From contig JAKLDN010000005.1 of assembly GCA_022703505.1 (NCBI GenBank), positions 124,001 to 188,000 of the forward strand: 64,000 nt of DNA. The letters are read 5' to 3'. The position numbers and the translations under genes were made by a program. Source of the stretch: Spirochaetota bacterium (GTDB lineage: Bacteria > Spirochaetota > Spirochaetia > Treponematales > UBA12059). Shown here piece by piece: positions 26,287 through 34,977 of this stretch; position 1 is the first letter of the stretch, and each line of letters opens with the position of its first letter. The notes under the pieces are model-generated. The model worked only from the letters and a program-made list of their open reading frames with translations. It did not search any database and was not told where the DNA came from.

Positions 26287-26651
26287 ACAGGATGGAATTC
26301 GACGAAGAAGAAGCCCGAGCGCTGGCTCGGTCCATGGACAGGGCGCTTTACTACGTATACTTGCTCAAGAAGGGCTCCCGATGGTCGCCCGACTCGAGCC
26401 CCGAGATCGACGCTCTGCAGGAAGCGCATCTGGCCAACCTCCGCAGGCTGGGTGAGGAGGGCAAACTGGTGCTGAATGGCCCCCTCCTCGATTCCTTCCA
26501 GCTAAGCGGCGAGCTGCGCGGCATCGGAGTCCTCAAGGCGAAGTCCCTTGCCCAGGCGCGTGAATGGATCGGCACCGATCCCATGGTGCAGGCGGGCCGG
26601 CTGGTCTTCGAAGTCCACGCCTGGATGGTTCCGAAGGGCATCCTGCCCTGA
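26283..26651 (+). CDS. YciI-like (YCII-related) domain protein
   Basis: 122 residues, starting in an ATGA overlap with the ferredoxin stop. The ferredoxin-like alpha-beta pattern of YciI proteins is visible: YYVYLLKKGSRW near residue 22, HLANLRRLGEEGKLVLNGPL near 50, GIGVLKAKSLAQAREWI, and FEVHAWMVPKG at the end. YciI proteins are small dimeric proteins of mostly unknown activity. Codon choice looks slightly less GC-extreme than in neighbours, which might indicate later acquisition, but this was judged by eye only. Confidence 0.75.
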   Translation: MNRMEFDEEEARALARSMDRALYYVYLLKKGSRWSPDSSPEIDALQEAHLANLRRLGEEGKLVLNGPLLDSFQLSGELRGIGVLKAKSLAQAREWIGTDPMVQAGRLVFEVHAWMVPKGILP

Positions 26652-26708
26652 CCGCCTCATCCGTCGGGCCGTCCAGGATCCTCACCATCCCACCCCTCGT
26701 ATCGATCT

Positions 26709-26743
26709 TTTCTCCGTGCCCTCCGTGGTGATTCCTGTATAAT
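26709..26743 (+). promoter_or_regulatory. Lone arm of the CGGAG repeat ending in a TATAAT box
   Basis: 26709-26736 reads TTTCTCCGTGCCCTCCGTGG followed by TGATTCCT, matching the right arm of the element at 18483-18552. A perfect TATAAT (26738-26743) follows at its edge, 43 bases before the glucosidase start. There is no good -35, so if this is a promoter the repeat supplies the upstream part. Confidence 0.5.
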
Positions 26744-26785
26744 TGCATTCTCATTCTGCGGGTTTCATCGAACGAGGGGGAACGT

Positions 26786-28429
26786 GTGCAGTGGTGGAAC
26801 GACGCCGTTTTCTATCAAATCTACCCCCGGTCCTTCCAGGACTCGAACGGGGACGGGGTCGGGGACCTGGCGGGCATCGAGTCCCGGCTGGACTACCTGG
26901 CCGCCCTGGGGGTGGACGCCCTGTGGATCTCCCCCTTCTTCAAGTCCCCCATGAAGGATTTCGGCTACGACGTGTCGGACTACGTCTCCGTGGACCCCCT
27001 CTTCGGGGACATGGATGGCTTCAAGCGCCTCCTGTCGGCGGCCCACCGCCGGAACCTCCGGGTTGTGGTGGACCTGGTCCTGAACCACACCTCCGACGAG
27101 CACCCCTGGTTCCGGGAAGCCCAGGAGTCTCGGGATTCCCCGAAGCACGACTGGTACATCTGGAAGCCCATCCCGGAGCGCGGCCCCCGGCGGCCCCCGA
27201 ACAACTGGATCAGCCTCTTCGAGCTCCGTTCCGCCTGGTACGAGAATCCGGCCTCCCGGGAGTGGTACCTGGCCACCTTCACCCGGAACCAGCCGGAGGT
27301 GAACTGGCGGAACCCGGAGCTTCGCGAAGCGATGTACGGGGTGGTGAGGGCCTGGCTGGACCTGGGGGTGGACGGGTTCCGCCTGGACGTGGCCACGGGG
27401 TACTTCAAGGACGAGCTGTTCCGCACGAATCCCTTCAAGCCCCGCCTGGTTCCGGACCTCCTCCAGGAACATCTTTACGACCGGAACCGGCCGGAGGTCC
27501 ACGGGATCTTCCGGGACCTCCGAAGGATCGCGGACTCCTACGGCGGCCGGGTCCTGATCGCGGAGCCCCACGGCCAGGACCGGGCCCTGGCCGCCTCCTG
27601 CCACGGGTCTGCGGGGGACGAGCTCCACATGGCCTTCAACTTCGAGTTCCTGACCCGGCCCTGGGGGGCCGCGGCTTTCCGGGACTCGGCCCGGCGCTGG
27701 TACGAGGCACTTCCGCCCGGGGCCTGGCCCAACTTCACCCTGAGCAACCACGACCAACCGCGCCATATCCACCGCTACCGTCGGGGCGCGGAGACGGAGG
27801 CCCGGGCCCGGGTCGCCGCGGCGATGCTGTTGACCCTGCGGGGCACTCCCTTCCTCTACTACGGCGAGGAGATCGGCATGGGCTGCGTCCGCCTGCCCCG
27901 GGGCGCCCTCCGGGATCCCCTGGGCATCCGGACCTGGCCCCTGTCCGGCTTCGGCCGGGACCCCGAGCGCACCCCCATGCAGTGGGACGCCTCGGCGGGG
28001 GCCGGATTCACGACCGGAACCCCCTGGCTCCCGGTGAACCCCGACCATCCGGTACGGAACGTCGCGGCCCAGGAGGGAAATCCGGACTCTCTCCTGGCCT
28101 TCTACAAAAAACTCCTGGCTCTGCGTCGGAAGACGCCGGCCCTGCGTTCCGGGGACCTCGAGTTCCTGGGGGAGGATCCGGACGTCCTGGCGTACCGGAG
28201 GACCCCGGCCGAGGCGGCGGAGACGCGGAAGGCCGGCTCGGACTCCCGCGGACCGGCCGTCCTGGTGGTCCTCAACTTCGCGGGCGGCCGGAAGACTTTC
28301 GCCCTGCCCGAAGGGGGCCGGGTCCTGGCGGGCACGGGAAGGGCCGTGGGCACCCGGGTGGAAGGGGGGACGGTCGGGCTCGCGCCCTGCGAGGTCCTGA
28401 TCCTGGAAACGGAGGGCCGGAGCCGTTAG
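26786..28429 (+). CDS. GH13 alpha-glucosidase / oligo-1,6-glucosidase-type enzyme
   Basis: 547 residues from GTG 26786, with GAGGGGGAAC upstream. The (beta/alpha)8 GH13 core shows YQIYPRSFQDSNGDGVGDL, DLVLNHTSDEHPWF (region I), the nucleophile Asp in GVDGFRLDVA (near residue 198), the acid/base Glu in VLIAEPHGQ (near 258), and the transition-state Asp in LSNHDQPRHI (near 325). YYGEEIGMGC and ERTPMQWD are typical of the oligo-1,6-glucosidase/trehalose-6-phosphate hydrolase/alpha-glucosidase group. There is no signal peptide, so it acts on imported oligosaccharides. Its stop overlaps the convergent holA stop by 4 bases, leaving no space for a terminator. Confidence 0.92.
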   Translation: MQWWNDAVFYQIYPRSFQDSNGDGVGDLAGIESRLDYLAALGVDALWISPFFKSPMKDFGYDVSDYVSVDPLFGDMDGFKRLLSAAHRRNLRVVVDLVLNHTSDEHPWFREAQESRDSPKHDWYIWKPIPERGPRRPPNNWISLFELRSAWYENPASREWYLATFTRNQPEVNWRNPELREAMYGVVRAWLDLGVDGFRLDVATGYFKDELFRTNPFKPRLVPDLLQEHLYDRNRPEVHGIFRDLRRIADSYGGRVLIAEPHGQDRALAASCHGSAGDELHMAFNFEFLTRPWGAAAFRDSARRWYEALPPGAWPNFTLSNHDQPRHIHRYRRGAETEARARVAAAMLLTLRGTPFLYYGEEIGMGCVRLPRGALRDPLGIRTWPLSGFGRDPERTPMQWDASAGAGFTTGTPWLPVNPDHPVRNVAAQEGNPDSLLAFYKKLLALRRKTPALRSGDLEFLGEDPDVLAYRRTPAEAAETRKAGSDSRGPAVLVVLNFAGGRKTFALPEGGRVLAGTGRAVGTRVEGGTVGLAPCEVLILETEGRSR

Positions 28430-29436
28430 GGCCCGCGCTCCCCGGCCGGGACCGCGAGGGGAACCGGCCCCTTCTTACCGGCGCAGGCGTAGACGAAGAG
28501 CTCCAGCAATAGACGCTCATAGGGGGAGCCGAGGGCGCGGAGCTGGGCGTCCGTCTCCACCCCGAAGGCGATGAGGGACTCGCAGACGGACCGGGGCCAG
28601 AGCCGGCGGGCGGCGTCGTAGACTGCCTGGAGCTTCCGGCTGGTGATCCGCTGAAGGCGCACCGCCTGCTCCCAGGCCGCGCCCTCGGCCAGGTCCTCCT
28701 CCAGGGCCCGGAGGCGCCGGAAGCTCCACAGGAGTCCGCCCAGAAGGCCGATGCCCGTGCCCTCCCGGCTGACCAGGATGGCCCCCAGGGTCTCCAGGGA
28801 CCGCTCCAGGTCCCCCGAGGCCAGCCGGTCGAAGAGGCTGAAGGCGTCCTCCTCCCGGTTGTGGGCGATGTAGGCCTCCACGGCATCGGCGGTGACCTTG
28901 CCTCCGCGGGGAAAGAAGAGGGCCAGGCGGGAACATTCCGTCTTCAGGGCCTCGGTGTTGTTCTCCACCAACTCCAGGATCGCCTCCACCGCCTCAGGCT
29001 CGATCTCCAGACCCTCCCGCCGAAAGTAGTCCCGCACCCAGCGGTCCTTCTCGTCCGCGCCGAGCTCCCAGAAGATCTTCTTGCCGTCCTTGCCCGCCGC
29101 GTCCTCCAGGTACTTCTCGATCCCGTAGCCCTCGGTGACCAGGATCAAGGCCGTCTTCTCCGCGGGAGCCCGGAAGTACTGGGCCAGGGCGGCCAGGTCG
29201 GACTTGCCCTTGACGGCTTCGGCCCCGAACAGGAGGACCAGCTTTCCGTCGGAGAAGAGGGATCCGTTGCGCAGGAGGCCGAGGAGGTCCTGCACCCCCG
29301 TCTCGAAGGCGTACAGCCGGTGCTCCTCCGGGGGGGATCCCCAGGCCTCGGCGCAGTCCCGGCGGATCTGGGCGATGCGGTCGTTCCGGCGCCCCGTTTC
29401 GGGGCCGGCGAGGATCTCCACGGAAGGGGGAGGCAT
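28426..29436 (-). CDS. holA: DNA polymerase III delta subunit
   Basis: 336 residues from ATG 29436, whose first base is shared with the lexA stop (TGATG). The sequence follows HolA: an N-terminal degenerate AAA+ domain without a Walker A motif (VEILAGPETGRRNDRIAQI, SDGKLVLLFGAEAVKG, LILVTEG), DYFRREGLEIEPEAVEAILE, LKTECSRLALFF and a C-terminal helical collar domain (SLFDRLASGDLERSLE onwards). Delta opens the sliding clamp during clamp loading. Overlap with lexA ties it to the same transcript. Confidence 0.88.
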   Translation of the reverse strand: MPPPSVEILAGPETGRRNDRIAQIRRDCAEAWGSPPEEHRLYAFETGVQDLLGLLRNGSLFSDGKLVLLFGAEAVKGKSDLAALAQYFRAPAEKTALILVTEGYGIEKYLEDAAGKDGKKIFWELGADEKDRWVRDYFRREGLEIEPEAVEAILELVENNTEALKTECSRLALFFPRGGKVTADAVEAYIAHNREEDAFSLFDRLASGDLERSLETLGAILVSREGTGIGLLGGLLWSFRRLRALEEDLAEGAAWEQAVRLQRITSRKLQAVYDAARRLWPRSVCESLIAFGVETDAQLRALGSPYERLLLELFVYACAGKKGPVPLAVPAGERGP

Positions 29437-30035
29437 CAGTAGGTCCGGAGTATGCCCCGGAGGCGCCCCAGGATCCGGGCGTCCTGGGTGTAGATGGGAG
29501 CGTAGGAGGGATTCTCGGCGGATAGGCGGACCCTGCCGGTCTCCCGGTGGAAGCGCTTGAGGGTGACGGCGTCGTCGATCATGGCCACCACGATCTCGCC
29601 GTTCTCCGCCACCGGACGCTCCTCGATGACCGCCACGTCCCCGTCCAGGATCCCCGCGTCCCGCATGGAGTCCCCCCGCACCCGCAGGGCGAAGCCGGGC
29701 CGGGATCGGAGCATCTCCGCGGGGATGCGGATCGTGCCGTCCAGGTTCTCCTCCGAGAGGATGGGCCTTCCCGCGGCCACGGTCCCCAGGAGGGGGACCT
29801 CCGCGTAGCGGGCTCCCGGCTTTTCCCGAGCCAGGACCTCGATGGATCGGGAACGGTTCTCCCCCAGCCGGAGGGTGCCCTTCCGCTCCAGGGCCTTCAC
29901 GTGGTCGTAGGCGCCCTTGACGGATATGCCGAAACGCTCCGCGATCTCCCGGATCGTGGGAGGATACGAGTGTTCCTCGGAGAAGGAGGAGATATAGGCC
30001 AGCACTTCCTTCTGGCGGTCCGTCAGATCCTTCAT
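29436..30035 (-). CDS. lexA: LexA SOS repressor
   Basis: 199 residues from ATG 30035, in an ATGA overlap with the upstream response regulator. The N-terminal winged helix (LTDRQKEVLAYISSFSEEHS, PPTIREIAERFGISVKGAYD) binds DNA. The autocleavage domain has the Ala-Gly cleavage site (LLGTVAAGRP, near residue 87), catalytic Ser in VRGDSMRDAG and catalytic Lys in AVTLKRFHRE. RecA-stimulated self-cleavage releases the SOS regulon. No operator of a type I could recognise precedes the gene; it appears to be transcribed from upstream. Confidence 0.96.
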   Translation of the reverse strand: MKDLTDRQKEVLAYISSFSEEHSYPPTIREIAERFGISVKGAYDHVKALERKGTLRLGENRSRSIEVLAREKPGARYAEVPLLGTVAAGRPILSEENLDGTIRIPAEMLRSRPGFALRVRGDSMRDAGILDGDVAVIEERPVAENGEIVVAMIDDAVTLKRFHRETGRVRLSAENPSYAPIYTQDARILGRLRGILRTY

Positions 30036-31399
30036 TCCCCGCTCTCTATCCCGTATTTCTTCATCTTGGCGTGCAGGGCGCTGGGGTAGATCCCCGCGGC
30101 CTGGGCGGCCTTGGTGATAGTATACTCGCTTTCCCGCAGTTTTTGTACAAGATAGTTCCGCTCGAACAGTTCCTTGGCCGCCAGGAGCTTGAGGCCCGAA
30201 TACTCCCCGGGCACCAGGCAAGGGCCGGCGGTCACCCGTTCCCCGGAACCCAGGAGGCGGCTCACCGTCGCCTCGGAGATCTCGGCCTCGTCGGAGAGGA
30301 CGGAAACCCGCTCCATGAGGTTCCGGAGCTCCCGGATGTTTCCCGGCCAATCGTGGCCGGAGAGGAAGCGGAGGGCTCCGGCCGAGAGCTCCCGGGCCTG
30401 GCCGTTCCCGCCGGATTTCTGGGACAGGAAGAAGCGGCAGAGCCCGGGGATGTCCTCCCGGCGGGACCGCAGGGGCGGCACCCGGACCAGGACGACGGCG
30501 AGCCGGAAATAGAGATCCTCCCGGAATCGGCCCGCCGCGATCTGGGCATCCAGGTCCTTGTTGGTCGCCGCGATCACCCGCACGTCGGCGGAAAGAGATT
30601 CCTGGCCGCCGATCCTTTCGAAGCGCATGTCCTGGATCGCCCTAAGGACCTTGGCCTGGGCCGTCAGGCTCATGTCCGCGATCTCGTCCAGGAAAAGGGT
30701 GCCCCCGTCGGCCGCCTCGAACTTGCCGATCCTGCGGGAGACCGCGTCCGTGAAGGCCCCCTTCTCGTGCCCGAAGAGTTCGCTCTCGATCAGGGTGTCC
30801 GGGATGGCCGCGCAGTTCACCGCCACGAAGGGCCCCCGGGCCCGGCCGGAGGCGCCGTGGATCCGCCGGGCGACCAGTTCCTTGCCGGTCCCGTTCTCCC
30901 CGGTGATCAGGACCCGGGCGTCGCTCTTGGCCGCCTGGTCCGCCAGGTCCCGAACCTCCCGGATGGCCGCGGAATCCCCGATGATCTCGTCCTCCCCGAG
31001 GACCGCGCTGCGGAGCCGGCGGTTTTCCGCCCGCAGGGCCGCCATGGACAGGCCGTTCCGGACGGCGGTCAGGAGGCGATCGATGGAAAGGGGCTTCTCG
31101 ATGAAGTCGAAGGCTCCCAGGCGGACGGCCTGGACGGCCATGTCGATAGTCCCGTGGCCGGAGACGACCAGGACCTCCAGCTCCGGCTTCCGCTTCCGGA
31201 TCTCCCGGAGCACATCCATGCCCCCCATGCGGGGCAGGCGGACGTCCAGGATGACCAGGTCCGCCCGCTCGGTCTCCAGGATGTCCAGGCCCACGATCCC
31301 GTCCTCCGCCAGGAGCACCCGGTACTTCTCGTCCTGGAGGATGTCGCGCACCGCGGCGCGGATGGCGGGCTCGTCGTCGATGACCAGGATCGTGTTCAT
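30032..31399 (-). CDS. NtrC-family sigma-54-dependent response regulator
   Basis: 455 residues from ATG 31399. The receiver domain has VIDDEPAIRAAV, phospho-Asp in LVILDVRLPRMGG (about residue 52) and Lys in FIEKPLS. The central AAA+ domain has Walker A GENGTGKE, the sigma-54 contact loop GAFTDA, and Walker B GGTLFLDEIADM. A Fis-type helix-turn-helix closes it (EYTITKAAQAAGIYPSALHA). Partner kinase is the gene 13 bases upstream; the sigma factor itself is encoded at the head of the same cluster. Target promoters are unknown. Confidence 0.95.
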   Translation of the reverse strand: MNTILVIDDEPAIRAAVRDILQDEKYRVLLAEDGIVGLDILETERADLVILDVRLPRMGGMDVLREIRKRKPELEVLVVSGHGTIDMAVQAVRLGAFDFIEKPLSIDRLLTAVRNGLSMAALRAENRRLRSAVLGEDEIIGDSAAIREVRDLADQAAKSDARVLITGENGTGKELVARRIHGASGRARGPFVAVNCAAIPDTLIESELFGHEKGAFTDAVSRRIGKFEAADGGTLFLDEIADMSLTAQAKVLRAIQDMRFERIGGQESLSADVRVIAATNKDLDAQIAAGRFREDLYFRLAVVLVRVPPLRSRREDIPGLCRFFLSQKSGGNGQARELSAGALRFLSGHDWPGNIRELRNLMERVSVLSDEAEISEATVSRLLGSGERVTAGPCLVPGEYSGLKLLAAKELFERNYLVQKLRESEYTITKAAQAAGIYPSALHAKMKKYGIESGE

Positions 31400-31412
31400 T
31401 CGGGCGATTTCC

Positions 31413-33164
31413 TCAGGAGTCGAAGGGGAGGTCCAGGAAGAAGACGGTCCCCGCGCCGGGCTCGGATTCGAACCGCACCCGTCCCCCGTGGTCCTGGACG
31501 ATGCGCTCGGTGATCGACAGGCCCAGACCGGTCCCCGCCCGCTTGGTCGTGAAATAAGGTACGAAGATGCGGTCCCGGTTCTCCGGCGGGATCCCCCGGC
31601 CCGTATCTCGTATCTGGAGCCTACAATAGCGGGATTCCGCGGCCTTGACAAGGTCGGAGCGGAACGTGACCGATCCCTTCCCGTCCATGGCGTCCAGTGC
31701 GTTGGAGATCAAGTTCTCCAGGGCCTGGCGCATCCGGGTCCGGTCCACCCTCAGCACCAGGTCGGGATCCACGTTTCCGGTGTCGAAGCGGGTTTCCGGG
31801 AAGGAGGCGCGGTAGGGGGAGCAGGCTTCCTCCACCAGGGCACGGAGATTGGTCCAGTCCGGCGCGGGTTCCGGCAGGCTGGCGAAGGACCGGAAGTCCG
31901 AGAGCAGGGAGTTCATGACCTGGGTTTCCTGGAGGATCGCGAGCATGGAGGGCTCCAGGATCTCCCCCGCCGAGGCCGGGTCCGACCGCCACTTTCGCAG
32001 GACACGCTCCGCGGACAGGCGGATGGGGGTCAGGGGATTCTTAAGCTCGTGGGCCAGGCGCTGGGCGATATCCCTCCAGGCGGCCACCTTCTCCGCCGCC
32101 GCGGCCTCGTACCGGGCCGCCTCCACCCCCGAGAGCATGCGGTTCCACGCGGACACCAGGCCCCCCAACTCGTCCCCCGGCCGGGGGAGGAGGCGGGGAG
32201 TAAGATCCCCCCGGGCGGCGGCCAGGGCCGCCTCCTCCAGGGCCGCCACGGGCCGGACGATGGTATCCGCGGCGGAAAGCCCCGCGAGCAGGGCGATCGC
32301 CAGGGGCGGGAGGGCGAAGAGGAACCAGTAGAAGGCCAGGAAGGGGGCGAAGCGGCGGTCCATGAAGCCCGGAACCGCCTCCATCCGCCGGACGCGGCCC
32401 AGGGCGGCGGCGGCCCGGTCGATCTCGGGGGGAAGTCGGAGGCTCACCGCCACGGACCTCGCCCCGGATCCCGGGGCCCGGGCCAGGTGGCGCAGGTAGA
32501 CGGTGTCCCCCGCGCCTACGCGGGACAGGGGACCCGGGGAGGCGGCCCGGACGTCCCCCAGCCGCGCCGTCTCGGCCCCCGCGAAGCCCGCGGAAAGCCC
32601 GTCCCGGAAGACCTCCACCGCCGCGGCCCCGGACTCCCTCTCGGCCAGGGCGGCCAGGAGGACGGAGGCGTCCCATCCGAGCCGCTCCCCCAGGACCACG
32701 GCGTCCCGCTCCGTCAGGTAGGCCAGCCGGGCCAGGCGCTCCTCCTGGAAGGCGACCGCCACCTGGAAGCCCGCGTCCAGGGCGTCCTGGGTGGTGGCCG
32801 TCCAGGGGGCCCGCACGGCCGTTCGCAGGAGGGCTCCCAGGAAGACACCGTGGGGGACCGAGGCCAGGAGGGCTATCAGGAGGAACTGGCGGGAAAGCTT
32901 GGCCCGGAGCCGGCTTCCGTAGCCCCGGACCCGGTAATCCGCGACAAGGCCCCGGATCCGGAAGGCCAGGATTCCCAGGAGGGAAAGGGGAACGACGGCC
33001 AGCAAGGCGGCGTAAACCAGGGTCGGGGTTCCGGCACGGGGCGCCCCGGACAGGAGCGCGGCCCGGGCCAGGGGGAAGGATCCCCCGGCGACCAGGGCGA
33101 AGGATGCCACGAGGGCGGCCAGTCCGAACCGGGGCGCCGGACCCGACCCCTCGGGGGAACTCAT
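31413..33164 (-). CDS. NtrY-like membrane sensor histidine kinase
   Basis: 583 residues from ATG 33164, overlapping the ptsH stop as ATGA. N-terminal membrane segments (about 10-33, 49-70 and 92-113) are followed by an extracytoplasmic sensor region (about 115-275), another membrane helix (FYWFLFALPPLAIALLAGL) and a HAMP-like linker. The phospho-accepting His is in AHELKNPLTPIRLSAERV (near residue 371). The ATPase has the N box NLISNALDAM, IRDTGRGIPPENRD and GTGLGLSITERIV. Layout and H-box match NtrY. It should phosphorylate the sigma-54 activator encoded next. The signal is unknown. Confidence 0.93.
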   Translation of the reverse strand: MSSPEGSGPAPRFGLAALVASFALVAGGSFPLARAALLSGAPRAGTPTLVYAALLAVVPLSLLGILAFRIRGLVADYRVRGYGSRLRAKLSRQFLLIALLASVPHGVFLGALLRTAVRAPWTATTQDALDAGFQVAVAFQEERLARLAYLTERDAVVLGERLGWDASVLLAALAERESGAAAVEVFRDGLSAGFAGAETARLGDVRAASPGPLSRVGAGDTVYLRHLARAPGSGARSVAVSLRLPPEIDRAAAALGRVRRMEAVPGFMDRRFAPFLAFYWFLFALPPLAIALLAGLSAADTIVRPVAALEEAALAAARGDLTPRLLPRPGDELGGLVSAWNRMLSGVEAARYEAAAAEKVAAWRDIAQRLAHELKNPLTPIRLSAERVLRKWRSDPASAGEILEPSMLAILQETQVMNSLLSDFRSFASLPEPAPDWTNLRALVEEACSPYRASFPETRFDTGNVDPDLVLRVDRTRMRQALENLISNALDAMDGKGSVTFRSDLVKAAESRYCRLQIRDTGRGIPPENRDRIFVPYFTTKRAGTGLGLSITERIVQDHGGRVRFESEPGAGTVFFLDLPFDS

Positions 33165-33427
33165 TCCTCCTCGAATTTCCTGTCGAAGAGGAGGGCCACG
33201 GCTTCCACGGCCTGGGCTTCGTCCTCCCCCTCGGCCAGGACGCGGAGTTCGACCCCGAACCCCGCTCCCAGGGTGATGATGCCCATGATGGACTTGGCGT
33301 TGATGCGGTCGGAATTCTTCTCGATGAAGATCTTGGACTTGAACTTGGAGGCGGTCTGGACGATGAGGGCCGCGGGACGAGCGTGGATACCCGCGCGGTT
33401 CTTGATGGAAACGGACTTCTCGGTCAT
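33161..33427 (-). CDS. ptsH: Phosphocarrier protein HPr
   Basis: 88 residues from ATG 33427. Both phosphorylation sites are present: His15 in NRAGIHARPAALI (PEP/enzyme I site) and Ser46 in NAKSIMGIITLGA (HPr kinase site). It lies 22 bases after hprK. No enzyme I or EII gene is in the window, so whether this HPr feeds sugar transport or is purely regulatory is open. Confidence 0.96.
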   Translation of the reverse strand: MTEKSVSIKNRAGIHARPAALIVQTASKFKSKIFIEKNSDRINAKSIMGIITLGAGFGVELRVLAEGEDEAQAVEAVALLFDRKFEEE

Positions 33428-33449
33428 GGATTCCTCGCTCGGCGGCGTT

Positions 33450-34439
33450 TCATAGGATGTCGTCCTGGCCGAAATACACGGCCCGCGCGTTCTCGCTTTC
33501 CAGCCAACGGAGAATGTTGCGGTTGAATTCCTTGGCGGAGTGGTAGCCCATCTTCTTTAGCCGCTCGTTCATGGCCGCGGTCTCGATGATGATGGGGATG
33601 TTCCGCCCCGGCTTCACGGGTATGTCCAGCTGGGGGACCATGACCCCCAGGATGTCCACGGTCTTTTCGTCCGTGCCGATCCGGTCGTAGACCTTGTCCG
33701 CGTCCCACTCCTCCAGGTTGCAGACCAGCTGGATCTGCTTCTTGTCCCGGATGGCCCCCACGCCGAAGAGGTGGGTCACGTTGATGATCCCCAGGCCCCG
33801 GATCTCCATGTGGTGCCCGACGATCTTGTTGGCTCCCTGGCCCATGAGGTAGTTGCCGTTCACGCAGCGGATTTCCACCACGTCGTCCGCCACCAGGCGG
33901 TGCCCCCGCTCGATCAGCTCCAGGGCCGTCTCGCTCTTGCCCACCCCGGAATCCCCGGACAACAGGATCCCGATCCCGAAGACCTCCACCAGGACCCCGT
34001 GGATGGAGGTCTTGGGGGCGAAGATGTCCGAGAGAACCCGGAGGATGCGGCCGACGAACTCGCTGGAGGAAAGATCGGTCTGCAGGATGGGGCAGTTGGC
34101 CGCCTCCGCGGAGGCCAGGAACTCGGCCTGGGGGGCCAGGCTGTGGGTGAAGATGCAGCAGGGCATCTCGAACTCGAAGACCCGCTTGGCGACGCCCAGG
34201 GAGCCCTCCCGCTCGAGCTTCTCCAGGTAGGCGTACTCCCCCCGGCCGAAGACCTGGATGCGCTGGAAGGCGAAGGCGTCGAAGAAGCCCGAGAGGGCCA
34301 GGCCGGGCCGGTTGAGGTCCGGCACGGAGATCTGCCTCCCCAGGCCCTTGCGCCCCCCGATGCAGCGCAGGTTCAGGGCATTGTGCTCCCGGAGGTCCAG
34401 GTTGAGGAGGTCCAATACGGAGAACCGGACGGTATCCAT
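33450..34439 (-). CDS. hprK: HPr kinase/phosphorylase
   Basis: 329 residues from ATG 34439. The C-terminal catalytic domain has Walker A LLSGDSGVGKSETALELI (near residue 158), then HRLVADDVVEIR, and the family signature MEIRGLGIINVTHLFGVGAI. The N-terminal domain (FSVLDLLNLDLREHNAL, CPILQTDLSSSEFVGRI) is the usual HprK regulatory domain. The enzyme phosphorylates and dephosphorylates Ser46 of HPr according to ATP, bisphosphate sugar and phosphate levels. Substrate gene ptsH is directly downstream. Confidence 0.96.
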   Translation of the reverse strand: MDTVRFSVLDLLNLDLREHNALNLRCIGGRKGLGRQISVPDLNRPGLALSGFFDAFAFQRIQVFGRGEYAYLEKLEREGSLGVAKRVFEFEMPCCIFTHSLAPQAEFLASAEAANCPILQTDLSSSEFVGRILRVLSDIFAPKTSIHGVLVEVFGIGILLSGDSGVGKSETALELIERGHRLVADDVVEIRCVNGNYLMGQGANKIVGHHMEIRGLGIINVTHLFGVGAIRDKKQIQLVCNLEEWDADKVYDRIGTDEKTVDILGVMVPQLDIPVKPGRNIPIIIETAAMNERLKKMGYHSAKEFNRNILRWLESENARAVYFGQDDIL

Positions 34440-34466
34440 GCTCGGGGGAGTGTACTACGGGGAGAG

Positions 34467-34599
34467 GTGAATAGTGAATAAGTGAATAAGTGAATAGGCT
34501 AATTGGGAACAGAGGAAGATTGCATGGCGAAGCGGATGCATGCGGCCTCTCGAAGTCCCTCCCCTATTCACCTATCCACGATTCACCCATTCACCTCAC
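34467..34599. repeat. GTGAATA-type intergenic element with inverted arms
   Basis: The left arm (34467-34497) is four GTGAATA-like units with 7-8-base period. The right arm (34563-34599) is inverted (CTATTCACC, GATTCACCC, ATTCACCTCAC). The arms are about 65 bases apart and could pair. The element fills the gap between hprK and hpf, and its right arm includes the hpf stop codon. The core 34498-34562 shows nothing gene-like. Confidence 0.8.
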
Positions 34600-34889
34600 T
34601 TGTTCCTGTCCTGCACCTTCTCCTTTTCCTTCCGTACTTTCATTTCCATCTTGTCCATAAGCTTGTCGATGCCCGCGGCCAGTTCGAAATCCCGTTCCTG
34701 AATATGGGCCTGATGCCCCCACCGGAAGTGGATGGTGGACTCGCAGATGAAATCCTTTTCCTTGGTGAACGCGAAGTCGACCGTGACGATGGTATCCTTC
34801 GCGAAATTCAGGCGCTCGAGCTTCTTGTCCAGGTAGTCCCGGGTCGGGGCCCCCAGATCGAAGTGGACGGACCGTACATCGACGTTCAT
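34596..34889 (-). CDS. hpf: Short-form ribosome hibernation promoting factor
   Basis: 97 residues from ATG 34889, with AGGAGG 5 bases upstream. The beta-alpha-beta HPF/RaiA pattern is present: MNVDVRSVHFDLGAPTRDYL, DKKLERLNFAKDTIVTVDFA and a basic C-terminal helix (GIDKLMDKMEMKVRKEKEK). It lacks the C-terminal dimerisation domain of long HPF. It would bind the 30S subunit in stationary phase. Its place after rpoN mirrors the rpoN-hpf pair of proteobacteria. Confidence 0.9.
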   Translation of the reverse strand: MNVDVRSVHFDLGAPTRDYLDKKLERLNFAKDTIVTVDFAFTKEKDFICESTIHFRWGHQAHIQERDFELAAGIDKLMDKMEMKVRKEKEKVQDRNK

Positions 34890-34921
34890 GCGCACCTCCT
34901 AGCGTATCGTGATTCCAGGTA

Positions 34922-34937
34922 CCGGCGGATCCGCCGG
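34922..34937. other. 16-bp perfect palindrome between rpoN and hpf
   Basis: CCGGCGGATCCGCCGG lies in the 88-base gap between the rpoN stop and the hpf start. It could be a processing hairpin or weak terminator; it has no U-tract. Confidence 0.45.
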
Positions 34938-34977
34938 CGTCGTACTGTTCCGCGTCGTGTTCGGCTCAAGGCGGACC

